This document shows positions 6,618 to 14,587 of a DNA stretch of 64,000 bases, in pieces. The stretch is from positions 372,001-436,000 of the forward strand of contig NZ_JBBEWC010000005.1 in the NCBI RefSeq assembly GCF_037860775.1, given 5' to 3'. How positions within the stretch are numbered: the first letter of the stretch is position 1; every line of letters begins with the position of its first letter. This DNA comes from Emticicia soli (GTDB taxonomy: Bacteria > Bacteroidota > Bacteroidia > Cytophagales > Spirosomataceae). Position numbers and translations under genes: made by a program. Below the pieces are notes generated by a model. It made no database searches. It was not told where the DNA came from and saw only the letters and a program-made list of their open reading frames with translations.

Positions 6618-7505
6618 ATGAAAAAAATTACATGTCTTGTTGTAAGTTGTTTATTGTCAGCAACTTACACTTTTGCTCAGTTTGCTCCGGCACCAAGTCC
6701 GGCTGCAACGGTTTCTCAGGTAGTTGGTACAACCAAAATTTCAGTAGACTATTCTCGTCCGTCAGTAAAAGGTCGTGAAGTTTTCGGAAAACTTATCCCT
6801 TTTGACAAAGTATATCGTACAGGTGCAAATGCCTCTACAAAAATCGAAACAACTGGCGATATTACCGTGCAAGGCCAAACCTTGAAAGCCGGTAAATATG
6901 CTATCATGTCTATTCCTTCGGCATCTAGCTGGACAGTTATTTTCAGCAAAGACCTTAATGTTTCGGAGCAAAGCTACAACCAATCGAACGATGTATTGCG
7001 TGTAACTGCTACTCCACAAGCTGTACCAACTGTAGAATCGTTTACAATCGATTTTTCTGATATTAAAGACGATGCTGCAAAATTGAATATCTCATGGGAA
7101 AAAACTAAAGTTTCTTTAGCTATCGGTGTTGATAACATGGCATCTATAGAAAACGTAGTAGCGCAAAAAAACAACGAAGCTTCGGCGGCATTCCAACAAG
7201 CGGCTGAGTTTATGCTACAAAAAGGCACAGATTTAAACAAAGCATTAACTTTGGTTGACAAATCTTTAGCCCTACGTGAAAACTTCCGTAACAACTGGGT
7301 AAAAGCGCAAATCCTTGATAAATTAGGCAAACCAGCAGAAGCTTTGGTTTTTGCACAAAAAGCGCAAAGCCTTGGTGACGGCGATGGTATCTATCCGTTC
7401 TTCAAAGATGGTATCGAAAAAGGTATCAGCGATTTGAAAGCGAAAGTTCCTGCAACGCCTGCAGTAGAAGTAAAAGCAACAAAAGGCAAGAAAAAGAAAG
7501 CTTAA
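6618..7505 (+). CDS. Secreted DUF2911 protein with TPR-like tail
   Basis: The 295-residue product has a signal peptide (residues 1-20, ending TYTFA) and a DUF2911 domain (about 25-175), recognised from the stretches VGTTKISVDYSRPSVKGR, FGKLIPFDKVYRTGAN and GKYAIMSIP. Residues about 185-270 form a helical, TPR-like region (ALTLVDKSLALRENF; NWVKAQILDKLGKPAEAL). The tail is lysine rich. DUF2911 proteins are common in Bacteroidota and have no settled function. It stands alone and is followed by a strong terminator. Confidence 0.85.
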   Translation: MKKITCLVVSCLLSATYTFAQFAPAPSPAATVSQVVGTTKISVDYSRPSVKGREVFGKLIPFDKVYRTGANASTKIETTGDITVQGQTLKAGKYAIMSIPSASSWTVIFSKDLNVSEQSYNQSNDVLRVTATPQAVPTVESFTIDFSDIKDDAAKLNISWEKTKVSLAIGVDNMASIENVVAQKNNEASAAFQQAAEFMLQKGTDLNKALTLVDKSLALRENFRNNWVKAQILDKLGKPAEALVFAQKAQSLGDGDGIYPFFKDGIEKGISDLKAKVPATPAVEVKATKGKKKKA

Positions 7506-7523
7506 TTGCCTATATATAAAGCT

Positions 7524-7561
7524 AAAAATCCCAAACAGACTATGTTTTGTTTGGGATTTTT
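7524..7561 (+). terminator. Rho-independent terminator after the DUF2911 gene
   Basis: AAAAATCCCAAAC (7524-7536) pairs with GTTTGGGATTTTT (7549-7561) and ends in a T-run, 19 bp after the stop. Confidence 0.85.
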
Positions 7562-7779
7562 ATTTTGTCGGAATATTGAAGTTGTCTCGCTCAAAACGCC
7601 CCTATTTTTAAACAGAAATTAAAACACTAAACAACTTCATTAAAAATAGCCTAGATAGCCAATAAAAAGCGAAGAAATATTTGAGGAAAAGAGATTTAAG
7701 GCTAATTTTAGAAAAGTAATTTTTCGGGTAAAACCAACTATATGAATTTAAGATTTAAGAAATAAACTGAATCGTACTC

Positions 7780-7808
7780 GTAGAGACAGGGCATTGCCCT
7801 GTCTCTAC
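7780..7808. repeat. 29-bp palindromic repeat, copy 1
   Basis: Fourteen-base arms beginning GTAGAGACAGGGCA and their exact complement flank a single central T. A second copy lies at 61525-61553. The arms differ at one position, where a C-G pair becomes a T-A pair in both arms, so pairing is kept. Confidence 0.75.
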
Positions 7809-7890
7809 CCACATACAGCATATTTTAGAGGACGTTAATTTCTTTAAGCTTAATGAGATATCTATAATCACTAATTCACAAATTTCCCTC

Positions 7891-8679
7891 ATGGCTAACA
7901 CCGAATCTATTAATTCAAAGAAACAAACGCTTTACATTATCTTGTGCGGTATTTTTCTGACCAATGCCGTTGTAGCCGAAATAATAGGCTCAAAAATCTT
8001 TTCGGTTGAGCAAACATTGGGCATAGCTCCCATGCAATTACCACTTTTCGGACAGAAATTCGACTTCAATATGTCGGCCGGAGTGCTAAACTGGCCTTTT
8101 GTATTTATTACTTCTGATATTATTAATGAGTATTTTGGCAAAAGTGGCGTGCGTAAGATTTCATACCTCACGGCTATCTTGATTGCCTATGCCTTTATTA
8201 TTATCTACCTTTCAACCATTGTTATGCCTGCTGAATTTTGGGTGAACCATAATAATAAAGACTTATCGGGTAATCCGTTAAATATAAATGATGCCTATAA
8301 AATTATTTTCCGACAAGGCTTGGGTATTATTCTCGGCTCAATCACGGCCTTTCTTGTGGGGCAGATTCTGGATGCTACGGTGTTTCATTGGTTACGAAGA
8401 TATACCAACAACAAAATGATTTGGTTAAGAGCAACGGGGTCTACCGTTGTTTCGCAGTTGATAGATAGCTATGTGGTAGTATTTATAGCGTTCTATGTAT
8501 TTAATAACTGGACGCTGACAGAAGTATTTACAACAGGTACAAACAACTATATCTATAAATTTGCCGTGGCGGTGTTGTTAACACCTGTTATTTATCTGGC
8601 GCATAATCTGATAGATAAATATCTGGGCAAAGAGCACGCACACAAAATTATTGACGAGGCTACTTTTACACCTATGTAA
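7891..8679 (+). CDS. Queuosine precursor transporter (VUT/YhhQ family)
   Basis: This 262-residue inner-membrane protein shows about six helices and the family pattern VVAEIIGSKIF near residue 27, then NWPFVFITSDIINEYFG and GSTVVSQLIDSYVVVFIAF. YhhQ/QueT-type proteins import 7-deazaguanine precursors (preQ0/preQ1) for making the wobble base queuosine in tRNA. No queuosine biosynthesis gene lies beside it. The ATG at 7891 gives the usual length. It is an isolated gene; the next gene is convergent. Confidence 0.88.
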   Translation: MANTESINSKKQTLYIILCGIFLTNAVVAEIIGSKIFSVEQTLGIAPMQLPLFGQKFDFNMSAGVLNWPFVFITSDIINEYFGKSGVRKISYLTAILIAYAFIIIYLSTIVMPAEFWVNHNNKDLSGNPLNINDAYKIIFRQGLGIILGSITAFLVGQILDATVFHWLRRYTNNKMIWLRATGSTVVSQLIDSYVVVFIAFYVFNNWTLTEVFTTGTNNYIYKFAVAVLLTPVIYLAHNLIDKYLGKEHAHKIIDEATFTPM

Positions 8680-8727
8680 GTAGCCCAATAGAGCAAGAAA
8701 TAGTAAATTCCCTATTGTAAAAGCAGC

Positions 8728-8892
8728 TTACTGCTCTTTTAGGGTAGGGAATTTTGACATATCGACCTGACAAGTACCACAGCCTTTGGCGCATCCTGCG
8801 TTGTTTTTGGCTATGAATTGTTTTCGTACCATATTACCCAGATAGGCCAATGCCCCCAAGAAAACCGCTCCGATTACAATATTTTCTATCAT
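8728..8892 (-). CDS. FeoB-associated Cys-rich membrane micro-protein
   Basis: A 54-residue protein starting MIENIVIGAVFLGAL, with one N-terminal membrane helix (residues about 4-20) and a short tail with the cluster CAKGCGTC (residues 34-41). This layout is that of the FeoB-associated Cys-rich family, found with ferrous-iron transporters, though no feoB is visible here. Its ATG overlaps the stop codon of the upstream DinB gene by 4 bp (ATGA at 8889-8892 on the minus strand), so it is translationally coupled. The role of these peptides, perhaps iron or thiol chemistry at the membrane, is not settled. Confidence 0.75.
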   Translation of the reverse strand: MIENIVIGAVFLGALAYLGNMVRKQFIAKNNAGCAKGCGTCQVDMSKFPTLKEQ

Positions 8893-9413
8893 CTTCTTCC
8901 TAAAGCTTGTAAAATATGTTGATAATGGTGCTCTGAATGCCAGGCATACAAAGCGATAACCTCCTGAATCTCGAAAGATTTCTGATACCCGCCGTGGTAA
9001 TAAGTCTTTTTTAAACCTTCTTTATCAAGACTTTTGAATAAATATACCATCCGCTTATGCACGCCCTCCACAATCTGTAACGATGGTTTAATGGGCAAAC
9101 TATGGTCGGGTAATTCAGCCCACGCTGCTTCATCATAACCTTTTATTGGCGGATTTTGTTCAGTTAGCGCAAATCTTATGCGGGTAAACATATTAATATG
9201 GCTATCGGCAAGGTGATGTACTACCTGACGGACCGTCCAACCTCCCGGACGATAAGGTGTGGCTAGTTCCGCTTCGTTTAGCTTAGCAGTAAGTGCTTTT
9301 AATCTTGCAGGAAACTTATCTAAGACCTGAATATGTGCTTTGGTATCGCCTAATGTATATTGTTTGCCATATACAAAATCACCAATTGGGTACTTTAATT
9401 GTTCGAGGTTCAT
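8889..9413 (-). CDS. DinB/YfiT-like protein (putative bacillithiol transferase)
   Basis: A 174-residue four-helix DinB-fold protein. The histidine pattern VVHHLADSH (mid-protein) and WHSEHHYQHI near the C-terminus is that of YfiT/BstA proteins, which bind a metal through three histidines and can transfer bacillithiol to electrophiles. The frame is open 45 codons further upstream, but that stretch translates repeat DNA, so the ATG at 9413 is preferred; it gives the standard YfiT length. It overlaps the downstream Cys-rich micro-gene by 4 bp. A bacilliredoxin gene at 59696 fits with bacillithiol being used in this organism. Confidence 0.8.
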   Translation of the reverse strand: MNLEQLKYPIGDFVYGKQYTLGDTKAHIQVLDKFPARLKALTAKLNEAELATPYRPGGWTVRQVVHHLADSHINMFTRIRFALTEQNPPIKGYDEAAWAELPDHSLPIKPSLQIVEGVHKRMVYLFKSLDKEGLKKTYYHGGYQKSFEIQEVIALYAWHSEHHYQHILQALGRR

Positions 9414-9454
9414 AAGAAGGTTACGAAATTTAGTGAATGAGTGATTTGTGAATG

Positions 9455-9468
9455 AGCGGCCGCCGCTG
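9455..9468. repeat. GC-rich hairpin 14-mer, copy 1
   Basis: AGCGGCCGCCGCTG contains AGCGG/CCGCT inverted around CCG, and stands out in AT-rich DNA. The identical 14-mer lies at 57483-57496 within another repeat element. Confidence 0.5.
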
Positions 9469-9470
9469 TG

Positions 9471-9611
9471 GTGATTTTGTCTGAACTTTGATTTACCTGA
9501 TTCACCTGATTTGTATGATTTAATCAAATGAAATAAATGATTCATCAAATTGTAAAATTCAAATCAGTTCAATCAATACAATCAGGTAAATCAAAGTTCA
9601 GACAAAATCAC
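9471..9611. repeat. Long inverted-repeat element, copy A
   Basis: The arms at 9471-9502 and 9580-9611 are perfect 32-bp inverted repeats (left arm begins GTGATTTTGTCTGAAC and ends ATTTACCTGATT). The AT-rich interior of 77 bp has no ORF. The right arm ends on the first base of the suhB stop codon. Relatives are at 20560-20715 and 24171-24301. It could be a non-autonomous mobile element or a transcript-end hairpin; no transposase or clear target duplication is seen. Confidence 0.8.
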
Positions 9612-10402
9612 TAAATCCAAAACTTCTGTATCTCTGCAAGAAGCTCGGTGTGAACGGCTGAGCCTGCTACTACGTCGCCACGGAAAAGGTGCTCGTCAGT
9701 GCCTGAAAAATCGGTGGCTACACCGCCTGCCTCTGTGATGAGCAAAATCCCTGCGGCCATGTCCCATGAGTTGAGGTTGTATTCATAGAAGCCGTCGAAA
9801 TAGCCACACGCTACGTAAGCCAAATCGATTGCTGCTGAGCCCATTCTGCGCAAGCCATGTGTCTTTTGCATCAGCGATTCCAGTATTTTCAAGTACTTAT
9901 ACTGATTATCAAATTTATAATAAGGGAAACCCGTAGCTAACAGACTTTCGCCTAGATGCTTATTTGCCGAAACGCTGATTTTCTCGCCATTTCTGAATGC
10001 GCCGCCACCTTTAGTGGCCGAAAAAGTCTCTTGCGTACACACATTATAAATTACACCCACCAATACATCTTTGCCTTGCGCCAAAGCTAGGCTTACCGAA
10101 TAATTAGGCAAACTGTGTATAAAATTGGCTGTTCCGTCGAGCGGGTCAATAATCCAGTTAAGGCCGTTCTGGTCTTTGGTTTCAACTGTTCCTTCTTCGG
10201 TTATAAATCCAGCCTCGGGCAATATTTGCTCCAATCTGCTGACAATCAGTTTTTCGGTTTCTTTATCAACGTACGATACCACGTTGTTTACTGCTTTGTA
10301 TTCAACCGATGCGGTACTGAACTTCTTTGCCTCTGCGGCTATAAATTGTCCTGCTTCTTGTGCTACCAGAATTACCTCTTGACAGATTTTTTCTAAATTC
10401 AT
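9611..10402 (-). CDS. suhB: Inositol monophosphatase family protein
   Basis: A 263-residue lithium-sensitive-type phosphatase. The metal site is visible: EE at residues 69-70 in FITEEGT, then WIIDPLDGTANF with Asp86 and Asp89, and NSWDMAAG near residue 217. The family removes phosphate from myo-inositol 1-phosphate or similar sugar phosphates; in many bacteria SuhB also joins rRNA transcription complexes. Substrate cannot be fixed from sequence. ATG at 10402. Its stop codon touches the right arm of a long inverted repeat, which may serve as the 3' end of its transcript. Confidence 0.9.
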   Translation of the reverse strand: MNLEKICQEVILVAQEAGQFIAAEAKKFSTASVEYKAVNNVVSYVDKETEKLIVSRLEQILPEAGFITEEGTVETKDQNGLNWIIDPLDGTANFIHSLPNYSVSLALAQGKDVLVGVIYNVCTQETFSATKGGGAFRNGEKISVSANKHLGESLLATGFPYYKFDNQYKYLKILESLMQKTHGLRRMGSAAIDLAYVACGYFDGFYEYNLNSWDMAAGILLITEAGGVATDFSGTDEHLFRGDVVAGSAVHTELLAEIQKFWI

Positions 10403-10413
10403 CTTTCGTGTGG

Positions 10414-10432
10414 TGCGAACTGTCAGTTCGCA
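10414..10432. repeat. 19-bp palindrome between suhB and the MuiA-like gene
   Basis: TGCGAACTG and CAGTTCGCA are inverted around one T. The position, between two minus-strand genes, suggests a repeat or weak terminator for the upstream MuiA-like gene (stop at 10450). Confidence 0.6.
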
Positions 10433-10449
10433 GACTAGTTAAATTAATT

Positions 10450-12066
10450 TTATAAACCCTGTATATTTTTTCCTTTCGGATATTTTACGTTATACTTCAA
10501 AATCAATTCTTTGTTATCAAGCGGTTGTAGTGTCAAGCGCCAGATGAGCTTTCCGGTTTCTTTGTTATACTCAGCCCCTTGAATATCCTCGGCCTCAACC
10601 TCAATTCTACTATCTTGCGAGATAGGTATCTGGTCTTCAACAACAATAGTAATCGGCTCGCTTTTGGTGTTTCTGAGTGTAATTCTGTATCCGAACGATT
10701 CTCTTACATTAGAACCAATGTTTCTTCTTGATTTATATTCTGCTATTGTTTCACGTTTGGTTATGATTTTCTTATCACGACCCAACGAAATCAATAAAGA
10801 GTCTTTCGTATCGCTGTTACCAATGTTTGAGGTACCAACAAAAGTGCCTTCGAAATAAATATTAGCAATGCCCGGAAGCAAATTATACTTTTCCCAATCG
10901 GTAATAATTGCTGTTAAAAAAGCATCTTTATCGTATTTAGGCACAGCATAATACTTATAAGTAGCAGGTAAGTTGAAATTCTGAATATCCACCATTTCAG
11001 GATTGCCACCCGAAATAACTGTGTAAGGCACCGAAATATCAAAGTTTACCGCTAAGGTAGTTTGAATTGTATTTACAAAATCGGCGGTTGATACTATACT
11101 TTCCTCCATTTTAGCTTCTGGTGGAGCAGGAGAACTATATAATGCTTTTCCATCTAATGTACCATTATAGTCGCCTCTTCCTCTTGCAACAATAGGTCTT
11201 GGTTCATAAACACTTACATATTGTGCGAGTACCTCAGGTTTTGTACCCCCTTCTGATGGATTCGAAGTTGAGAGCGTAAGTCTTACATTCTTCCAGTCGA
11301 TGCCTGTGTTTTGGAATACATTGGCACGGTAGGCAAGTGCTATATCGCTGCGTACATCTTTGGCTCTTATGTCATAAATCGGCGACCAACCTGCTGCATG
11401 CGCAACATAACTGAGATTAATCTCTAAAGTTGAATTAGCTTTTGCTGAAACGGTTAATTCAATTTCTCCGGCTGGTTGGTTAAGGTTTCCACCTTGCGAA
11501 TTGAGTTGACTTTGCAAGCGAGCCAATTTATCGTTCGCTTCTTTCGACTGGCGAGCCAGCTGCATCTGGCGAGTGCCTATTTCAGTAAGTTTGGTACGGA
11601 AAAAATCGAGCATTTCCTTTAAATCCTCTGGTGTTACGCCATCTTTTTCGTTTTTGATGCTGGCGTTCGCCATTAACATATTGCGCTCGTTGTCGGCTAC
11701 TTTTACTAGCATATCAAGGGTTTCAACCTCAGTTCTGGTTATTCTGATAGAATCTTCCAGTACATTCCGCTTTTTATTGCCTAGATAATTATGCTTAAAT
11801 TTTACGCCCATTATTACCACATCGCCTTTGCCACCTACCTGAATACTGTTAGGGTCAATAGTAGAAGCTACATTGCTGATAATCAGCTTGCTTGTGCCTG
11901 TTAGTACAGTAGCTCTTACTTTGGCATCAATCTGTGCACGATTCAAAAATACGGTAATATGCTGGTTTTCTGCTTCTACTCGAACCTGATTCTGTGAGAA
12001 AACATAGATTCTCATGCCGAGTAGCAGAATTAAAAAAGGAAAGCTTCTATAAACTGATTTTTTCAT
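10450..12066 (-). CDS. MuiA-like protein (DUF4140/DUF4139)
   Basis: The 538-residue exported protein starts with a hydrophobic signal (residues about 7-24). Residues about 28-125 match the DUF4140 N-terminal domain (ITVFLNRAQIDAKVRATV; IISNVASTIDPNSIQV). A coiled-coil follows (about 130-200, rich in K/E/Q: LARQSKEANDKLARLQSQL). The DUF4139 beta domain takes up the rest (SYVAHAAGWSPIYDIRAKD; TLSTSNPS). These are features of the mucoidy-inhibitor MuiA family, named for an effect on exopolysaccharide in another genus; the mechanism is unknown. Possible surface protein. Confidence 0.85.
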   Translation of the reverse strand: MKKSVYRSFPFLILLLGMRIYVFSQNQVRVEAENQHITVFLNRAQIDAKVRATVLTGTSKLIISNVASTIDPNSIQVGGKGDVVIMGVKFKHNYLGNKKRNVLEDSIRITRTEVETLDMLVKVADNERNMLMANASIKNEKDGVTPEDLKEMLDFFRTKLTEIGTRQMQLARQSKEANDKLARLQSQLNSQGGNLNQPAGEIELTVSAKANSTLEINLSYVAHAAGWSPIYDIRAKDVRSDIALAYRANVFQNTGIDWKNVRLTLSTSNPSEGGTKPEVLAQYVSVYEPRPIVARGRGDYNGTLDGKALYSSPAPPEAKMEESIVSTADFVNTIQTTLAVNFDISVPYTVISGGNPEMVDIQNFNLPATYKYYAVPKYDKDAFLTAIITDWEKYNLLPGIANIYFEGTFVGTSNIGNSDTKDSLLISLGRDKKIITKRETIAEYKSRRNIGSNVRESFGYRITLRNTKSEPITIVVEDQIPISQDSRIEVEAEDIQGAEYNKETGKLIWRLTLQPLDNKELILKYNVKYPKGKNIQGL

Positions 12067-12362
12067 AATAAATAGGTTTAAATACAGATGGTTTTGTCGA
12101 AGAAACAGCGAATAGAATTCGCCGTCTAATTTAACAAAGGTATTTTTTATTTAGTTATACGGACTCAAGCGACCGACGCCCGGTTCGCTTTAATAACGAT
12201 TTTTATTGCGTAAAATTTATCTATTTCTGACGACAATTTTAATAAAAAATATTGGGTTTGCCGTTTTTTATTTTCCTTTGCTGAAAAAATAATGATTAGA
12301 CAATCTTTCGTGTAGCAATCGCTACCTGTGAAGATTATTTGATTCACAATTCCATTGAAAAG
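12067..12362. other. Divergent intergenic region
   Basis: This gap separates the divergent MuiA-like and Ldh2 genes, so both promoters should be here. It is AT rich with one imperfect GC-richer hairpin (AAGCGA at 12167-12172 with TCGCTT at 12185-12190). A short minus-strand frame at 12165-12347 has no family features and is probably not a gene. Confidence 0.4.
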
Positions 12363-13433
12363 ATGATTACAGAGAAACGATTAAGAAGTTTTACAGAAAA
12401 AATATTCACAGCCATTGGCTGCTCTACCAAAGATGCAAAACTGGCCGCAGACGTATTAGTGTCAGCCGATTTGAGAGGAGTAGATTCTCATGGAACGGCT
12501 CGCTTGGCAGGTTATGTAAGGTTATATGATAACGGACGTTTGAACCCAACACCGGAAATCAAAATTGTACATGAAACACCTTCAACTGCGGTGATTGATG
12601 GCGATAAAGGTTTGGGATTAGTAGTTGCGCCATTTGCCATGAAAGTAGCCATGAAGAAGGCAAAAAAATATGGCTCCGGCTGGATTTCGGTTCAAAACTC
12701 TAATCACTTTGGTATTGCAGGTTATCACTCAATGCTTGCCCTTCAAAACGATATGATTGGTTGGGCCATGACCAACGCAGCACCTTTGGTTGTACCTACT
12801 TTTGCTACCGAAAAAATGTTGGGCACAAACCCGATTGCGGTATCGGTACCGGCGGGTAAGCAACCGCCTTTTGTTGCCGATTTTGCTACTACTGCTGTAG
12901 CCTATGGCAAATTAGAGATACTACAACGCAAAGGTTTGCCTGCGCCTATTGGCTGGGTACAAAATGCTGAAGGTGGAGCAACAGATGATTCAAACGCTAT
13001 TAAAAACGGTGGTGGATTGTTGCCATTAGGCGGAGACCGTGAACATGGCAGCCATAAAGGTTATGGTTTGGGTGCTATTGTTGATATTTTTTCGGGTGTT
13101 TTGTCTGGCGCAAATTTTGGTCCTTGGGTGCCACCCTTTGCAACGGCTGGTTTTCATGGCGTAGCTGCCGAGCAAGTTGGTAAAGGTACAGGTCACTTTT
13201 TAGGTGCCATGCGCATAGATGGCTTCCGTCCGAAAGAAGAATTTAAAGAGAGCATGGACACCTGGATTAAACGTTTCAGAGAAGCCAAACACGTTAGCGG
13301 AAATCCAGTGTTAATTCCCGGAGACCCTGAAAGAGAACTAGAAAAAATCAGAAGAGCCGATGGGATTCCGTTGAACGAGAAGGTAATAGAAGATTTACAA
13401 GGGTTAGGAGAGAGGTTTGGGGTGAAGTTTTGA
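12363..13433 (+). CDS. Ldh2-family malate/L-lactate dehydrogenase-like oxidoreductase
   Basis: A 356-residue NAD(P)-dependent oxidoreductase of the Ldh2/YlbC fold, unrelated to the Rossmann LDH/MDH family. Family blocks include ADLRGVDSHGTARL (residues about 35-48) with the conserved substrate-binding histidine, NSNHFGIAGYH near residue 112, and a C-terminal GHKGYGLG-like stretch (SHKGYGLGAIVDIFSG). Members reduce or oxidise 2-oxoacids such as malate, lactate, ureidoglycolate or sulfolactate. The specific substrate cannot be told. I chose the ATG at 12363; the frame is also open from a TTG at 12339. A hairpin follows the stop. Confidence 0.88.
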   Translation: MITEKRLRSFTEKIFTAIGCSTKDAKLAADVLVSADLRGVDSHGTARLAGYVRLYDNGRLNPTPEIKIVHETPSTAVIDGDKGLGLVVAPFAMKVAMKKAKKYGSGWISVQNSNHFGIAGYHSMLALQNDMIGWAMTNAAPLVVPTFATEKMLGTNPIAVSVPAGKQPPFVADFATTAVAYGKLEILQRKGLPAPIGWVQNAEGGATDDSNAIKNGGGLLPLGGDREHGSHKGYGLGAIVDIFSGVLSGANFGPWVPPFATAGFHGVAAEQVGKGTGHFLGAMRIDGFRPKEEFKESMDTWIKRFREAKHVSGNPVLIPGDPERELEKIRRADGIPLNEKVIEDLQGLGERFGVKF

Positions 13434-13452
13434 GTAGAAAATAGTTATGCAA

Positions 13453-13474
13453 AAGGCCGACTCAAGTCGGCCTT
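13453..13474 (+). terminator. Hairpin after the Ldh2 gene
   Basis: AAGGCCGACT (13453-13462) and AGTCGGCCTT (13465-13474) pair perfectly. It lies 19 bp after the stop, but lacks a strong T-run, so it is a probable rather than certain terminator. Confidence 0.6.
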
Positions 13475-13502
13475 AAAAATAAAATTTCTTTGTTAATTTA
13501 GC

Positions 13503-13520
13503 CGGTGAATTTATTCACCG
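13503..13520. repeat. 18-bp palindrome
   Basis: CGGTGAAT and ATTCACCG are inverted around TT. It sits in the gap between the Ldh2 gene and aguB and could be a small dispersed palindrome or an operator; no second copy was noticed. Confidence 0.45.
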
Positions 13521-13632
13521 AATCAAAGCACTGCTTCACATTTACACTTCATCCATACCAATTATATCTCACAGCATTTTTCTTAACATGCGCTTTGCTT
13601 ATTCTAACTAAAATATTCTGATATTTTTTTCG

Positions 13633-13640
13633 TAATTTTG
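13633..13640 (+). promoter_or_regulatory. -7 box of aguB
   Basis: TAATTTTG matches TAnnTTTG exactly and ends 22 bp before the ATG. It is the same octamer used at mnmA. Confidence 0.5.
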
Positions 13641-13662
13641 CAGTTCACAGAACGCAAAATGC

Positions 13663-14535
13663 ATGAAAAAAGTTAAGATTGGCCTTGTGCAGATGTCTTG
13701 TTCGGCCGATGTAGCAGAAAATATAAATAAAGCCATAGAAGGTATAAAAAAAGCAGCAGAAAATGGCGCAAACATTGTATGTCTGCAAGAGTTATTTACT
13801 TCTCTTTACTTTTGTGATGTAGAAGACCACAACAATTTCAGTTTAGCCGAAGCTATTCCGGGGCCAACTACCATGACCTTGTCGGCAGTAGCCAAAGAAC
13901 ACAACGTGGTAATTATTGCCTCTTTGTTCGAAAAACGTGCCGCCGGACTGTATCATAACACTACTGCCGTGATAGACGCAGATGGTTCTTACTTAGGAAA
14001 ATACCGCAAAATGCATATTCCTGACGACCCGGGATATTATGAGAAATTCTACTTTACACCGGGCGATTTAGGTTATAAAGTTTTTGATACCAAATTTGCC
14101 AGAATCGGTGTGCTTATCTGTTGGGACCAATGGTACCCTGAGGCGTCTCGTATTACCTCGTTAATGGGTGCTGAGGTGTTGTTTTTTCCTACCGCTATTG
14201 GTTGGGATACCAACGAAAAATTGGACGAAGCCAACATTGAGCAATACAATGCCTGGCAAACGATTCAACGCAGCCATGCCGTTGCCAATGGTGTCCACGT
14301 GGTATCGGTAAACAGGGTAGGGCGTGAAGCCGACCAGAAATTCTGGGGTGGTAGTTTTGTGGCTAATCCGTTCGGAAGTTTGCTTTATCTGGCATCGCAC
14401 GATAAAGAAGAGGTACACGTGCAGGAAATAGACCTTGCCTTGACCGAGAAATACCGAACAACGTGGCCTTATTTGAGAGACAGAAGAATTGATAGCTACG
14501 GCCCGATTCTAAAAAGATATATTGACGAACCATAA
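13663..14535 (+). CDS. aguB: N-carbamoylputrescine amidase
   Basis: A 290-residue nitrilase-superfamily enzyme that hydrolyses N-carbamoylputrescine to putrescine, CO2 and ammonia in the agmatine route of polyamine synthesis. The catalytic triad is visible: Glu43 in CLQELF, Lys116 in YRKMHIPD and Cys153 in LICWDQWYPEA. The segment PDDPGYYEKFYFTPGD is characteristic of AguB. The usual partner, agmatine deiminase, is not in the window. The ATG at 13663 is 22 bp after a good -7 box. The ABC-F gene follows 52 bp downstream and may share the transcript. Confidence 0.92.
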   Translation: MKKVKIGLVQMSCSADVAENINKAIEGIKKAAENGANIVCLQELFTSLYFCDVEDHNNFSLAEAIPGPTTMTLSAVAKEHNVVIIASLFEKRAAGLYHNTTAVIDADGSYLGKYRKMHIPDDPGYYEKFYFTPGDLGYKVFDTKFARIGVLICWDQWYPEASRITSLMGAEVLFFPTAIGWDTNEKLDEANIEQYNAWQTIQRSHAVANGVHVVSVNRVGREADQKFWGGSFVANPFGSLLYLASHDKEEVHVQEIDLALTEKYRTTWPYLRDRRIDSYGPILKRYIDEP

Positions 14536-14587
14536 ATATCAAAAGAAAATAACATCGGCCGAACCGATGATTTAATAACATATTTGA

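Larger units (their letters stand above)
7506..7890. other. Intergenic region with terminator and palindromic repeat
   Basis: This 385-bp gap holds the terminator at 7524-7561 and the 29-bp palindrome at 7780-7808. The stretch between them is AT rich with no recognisable gene. The promoter of the following transporter gene presumably lies at its end, but no clear TAnnTTTG was found. Confidence 0.5.

Noticed and set aside
7780..7808. The 29-bp palindrome as an intrinsic terminator
   Set aside because: It lacks a T-run, is over 200 bp from the DUF2911 stop, and a good terminator already lies at 7524-7561.
9414..9548. N-terminal extension of the DinB gene by 45 codons
   Set aside because: The extra residues translate repeat DNA (including the GC-rich 14-mer and the left arm of copy A); the ATG at 9413 gives the usual family length.
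12165..12347. Minus-strand 60-codon frame between the MuiA-like and Ldh2 genes
   Set aside because: No motif, biased composition, and it overlaps the expected divergent promoter region.
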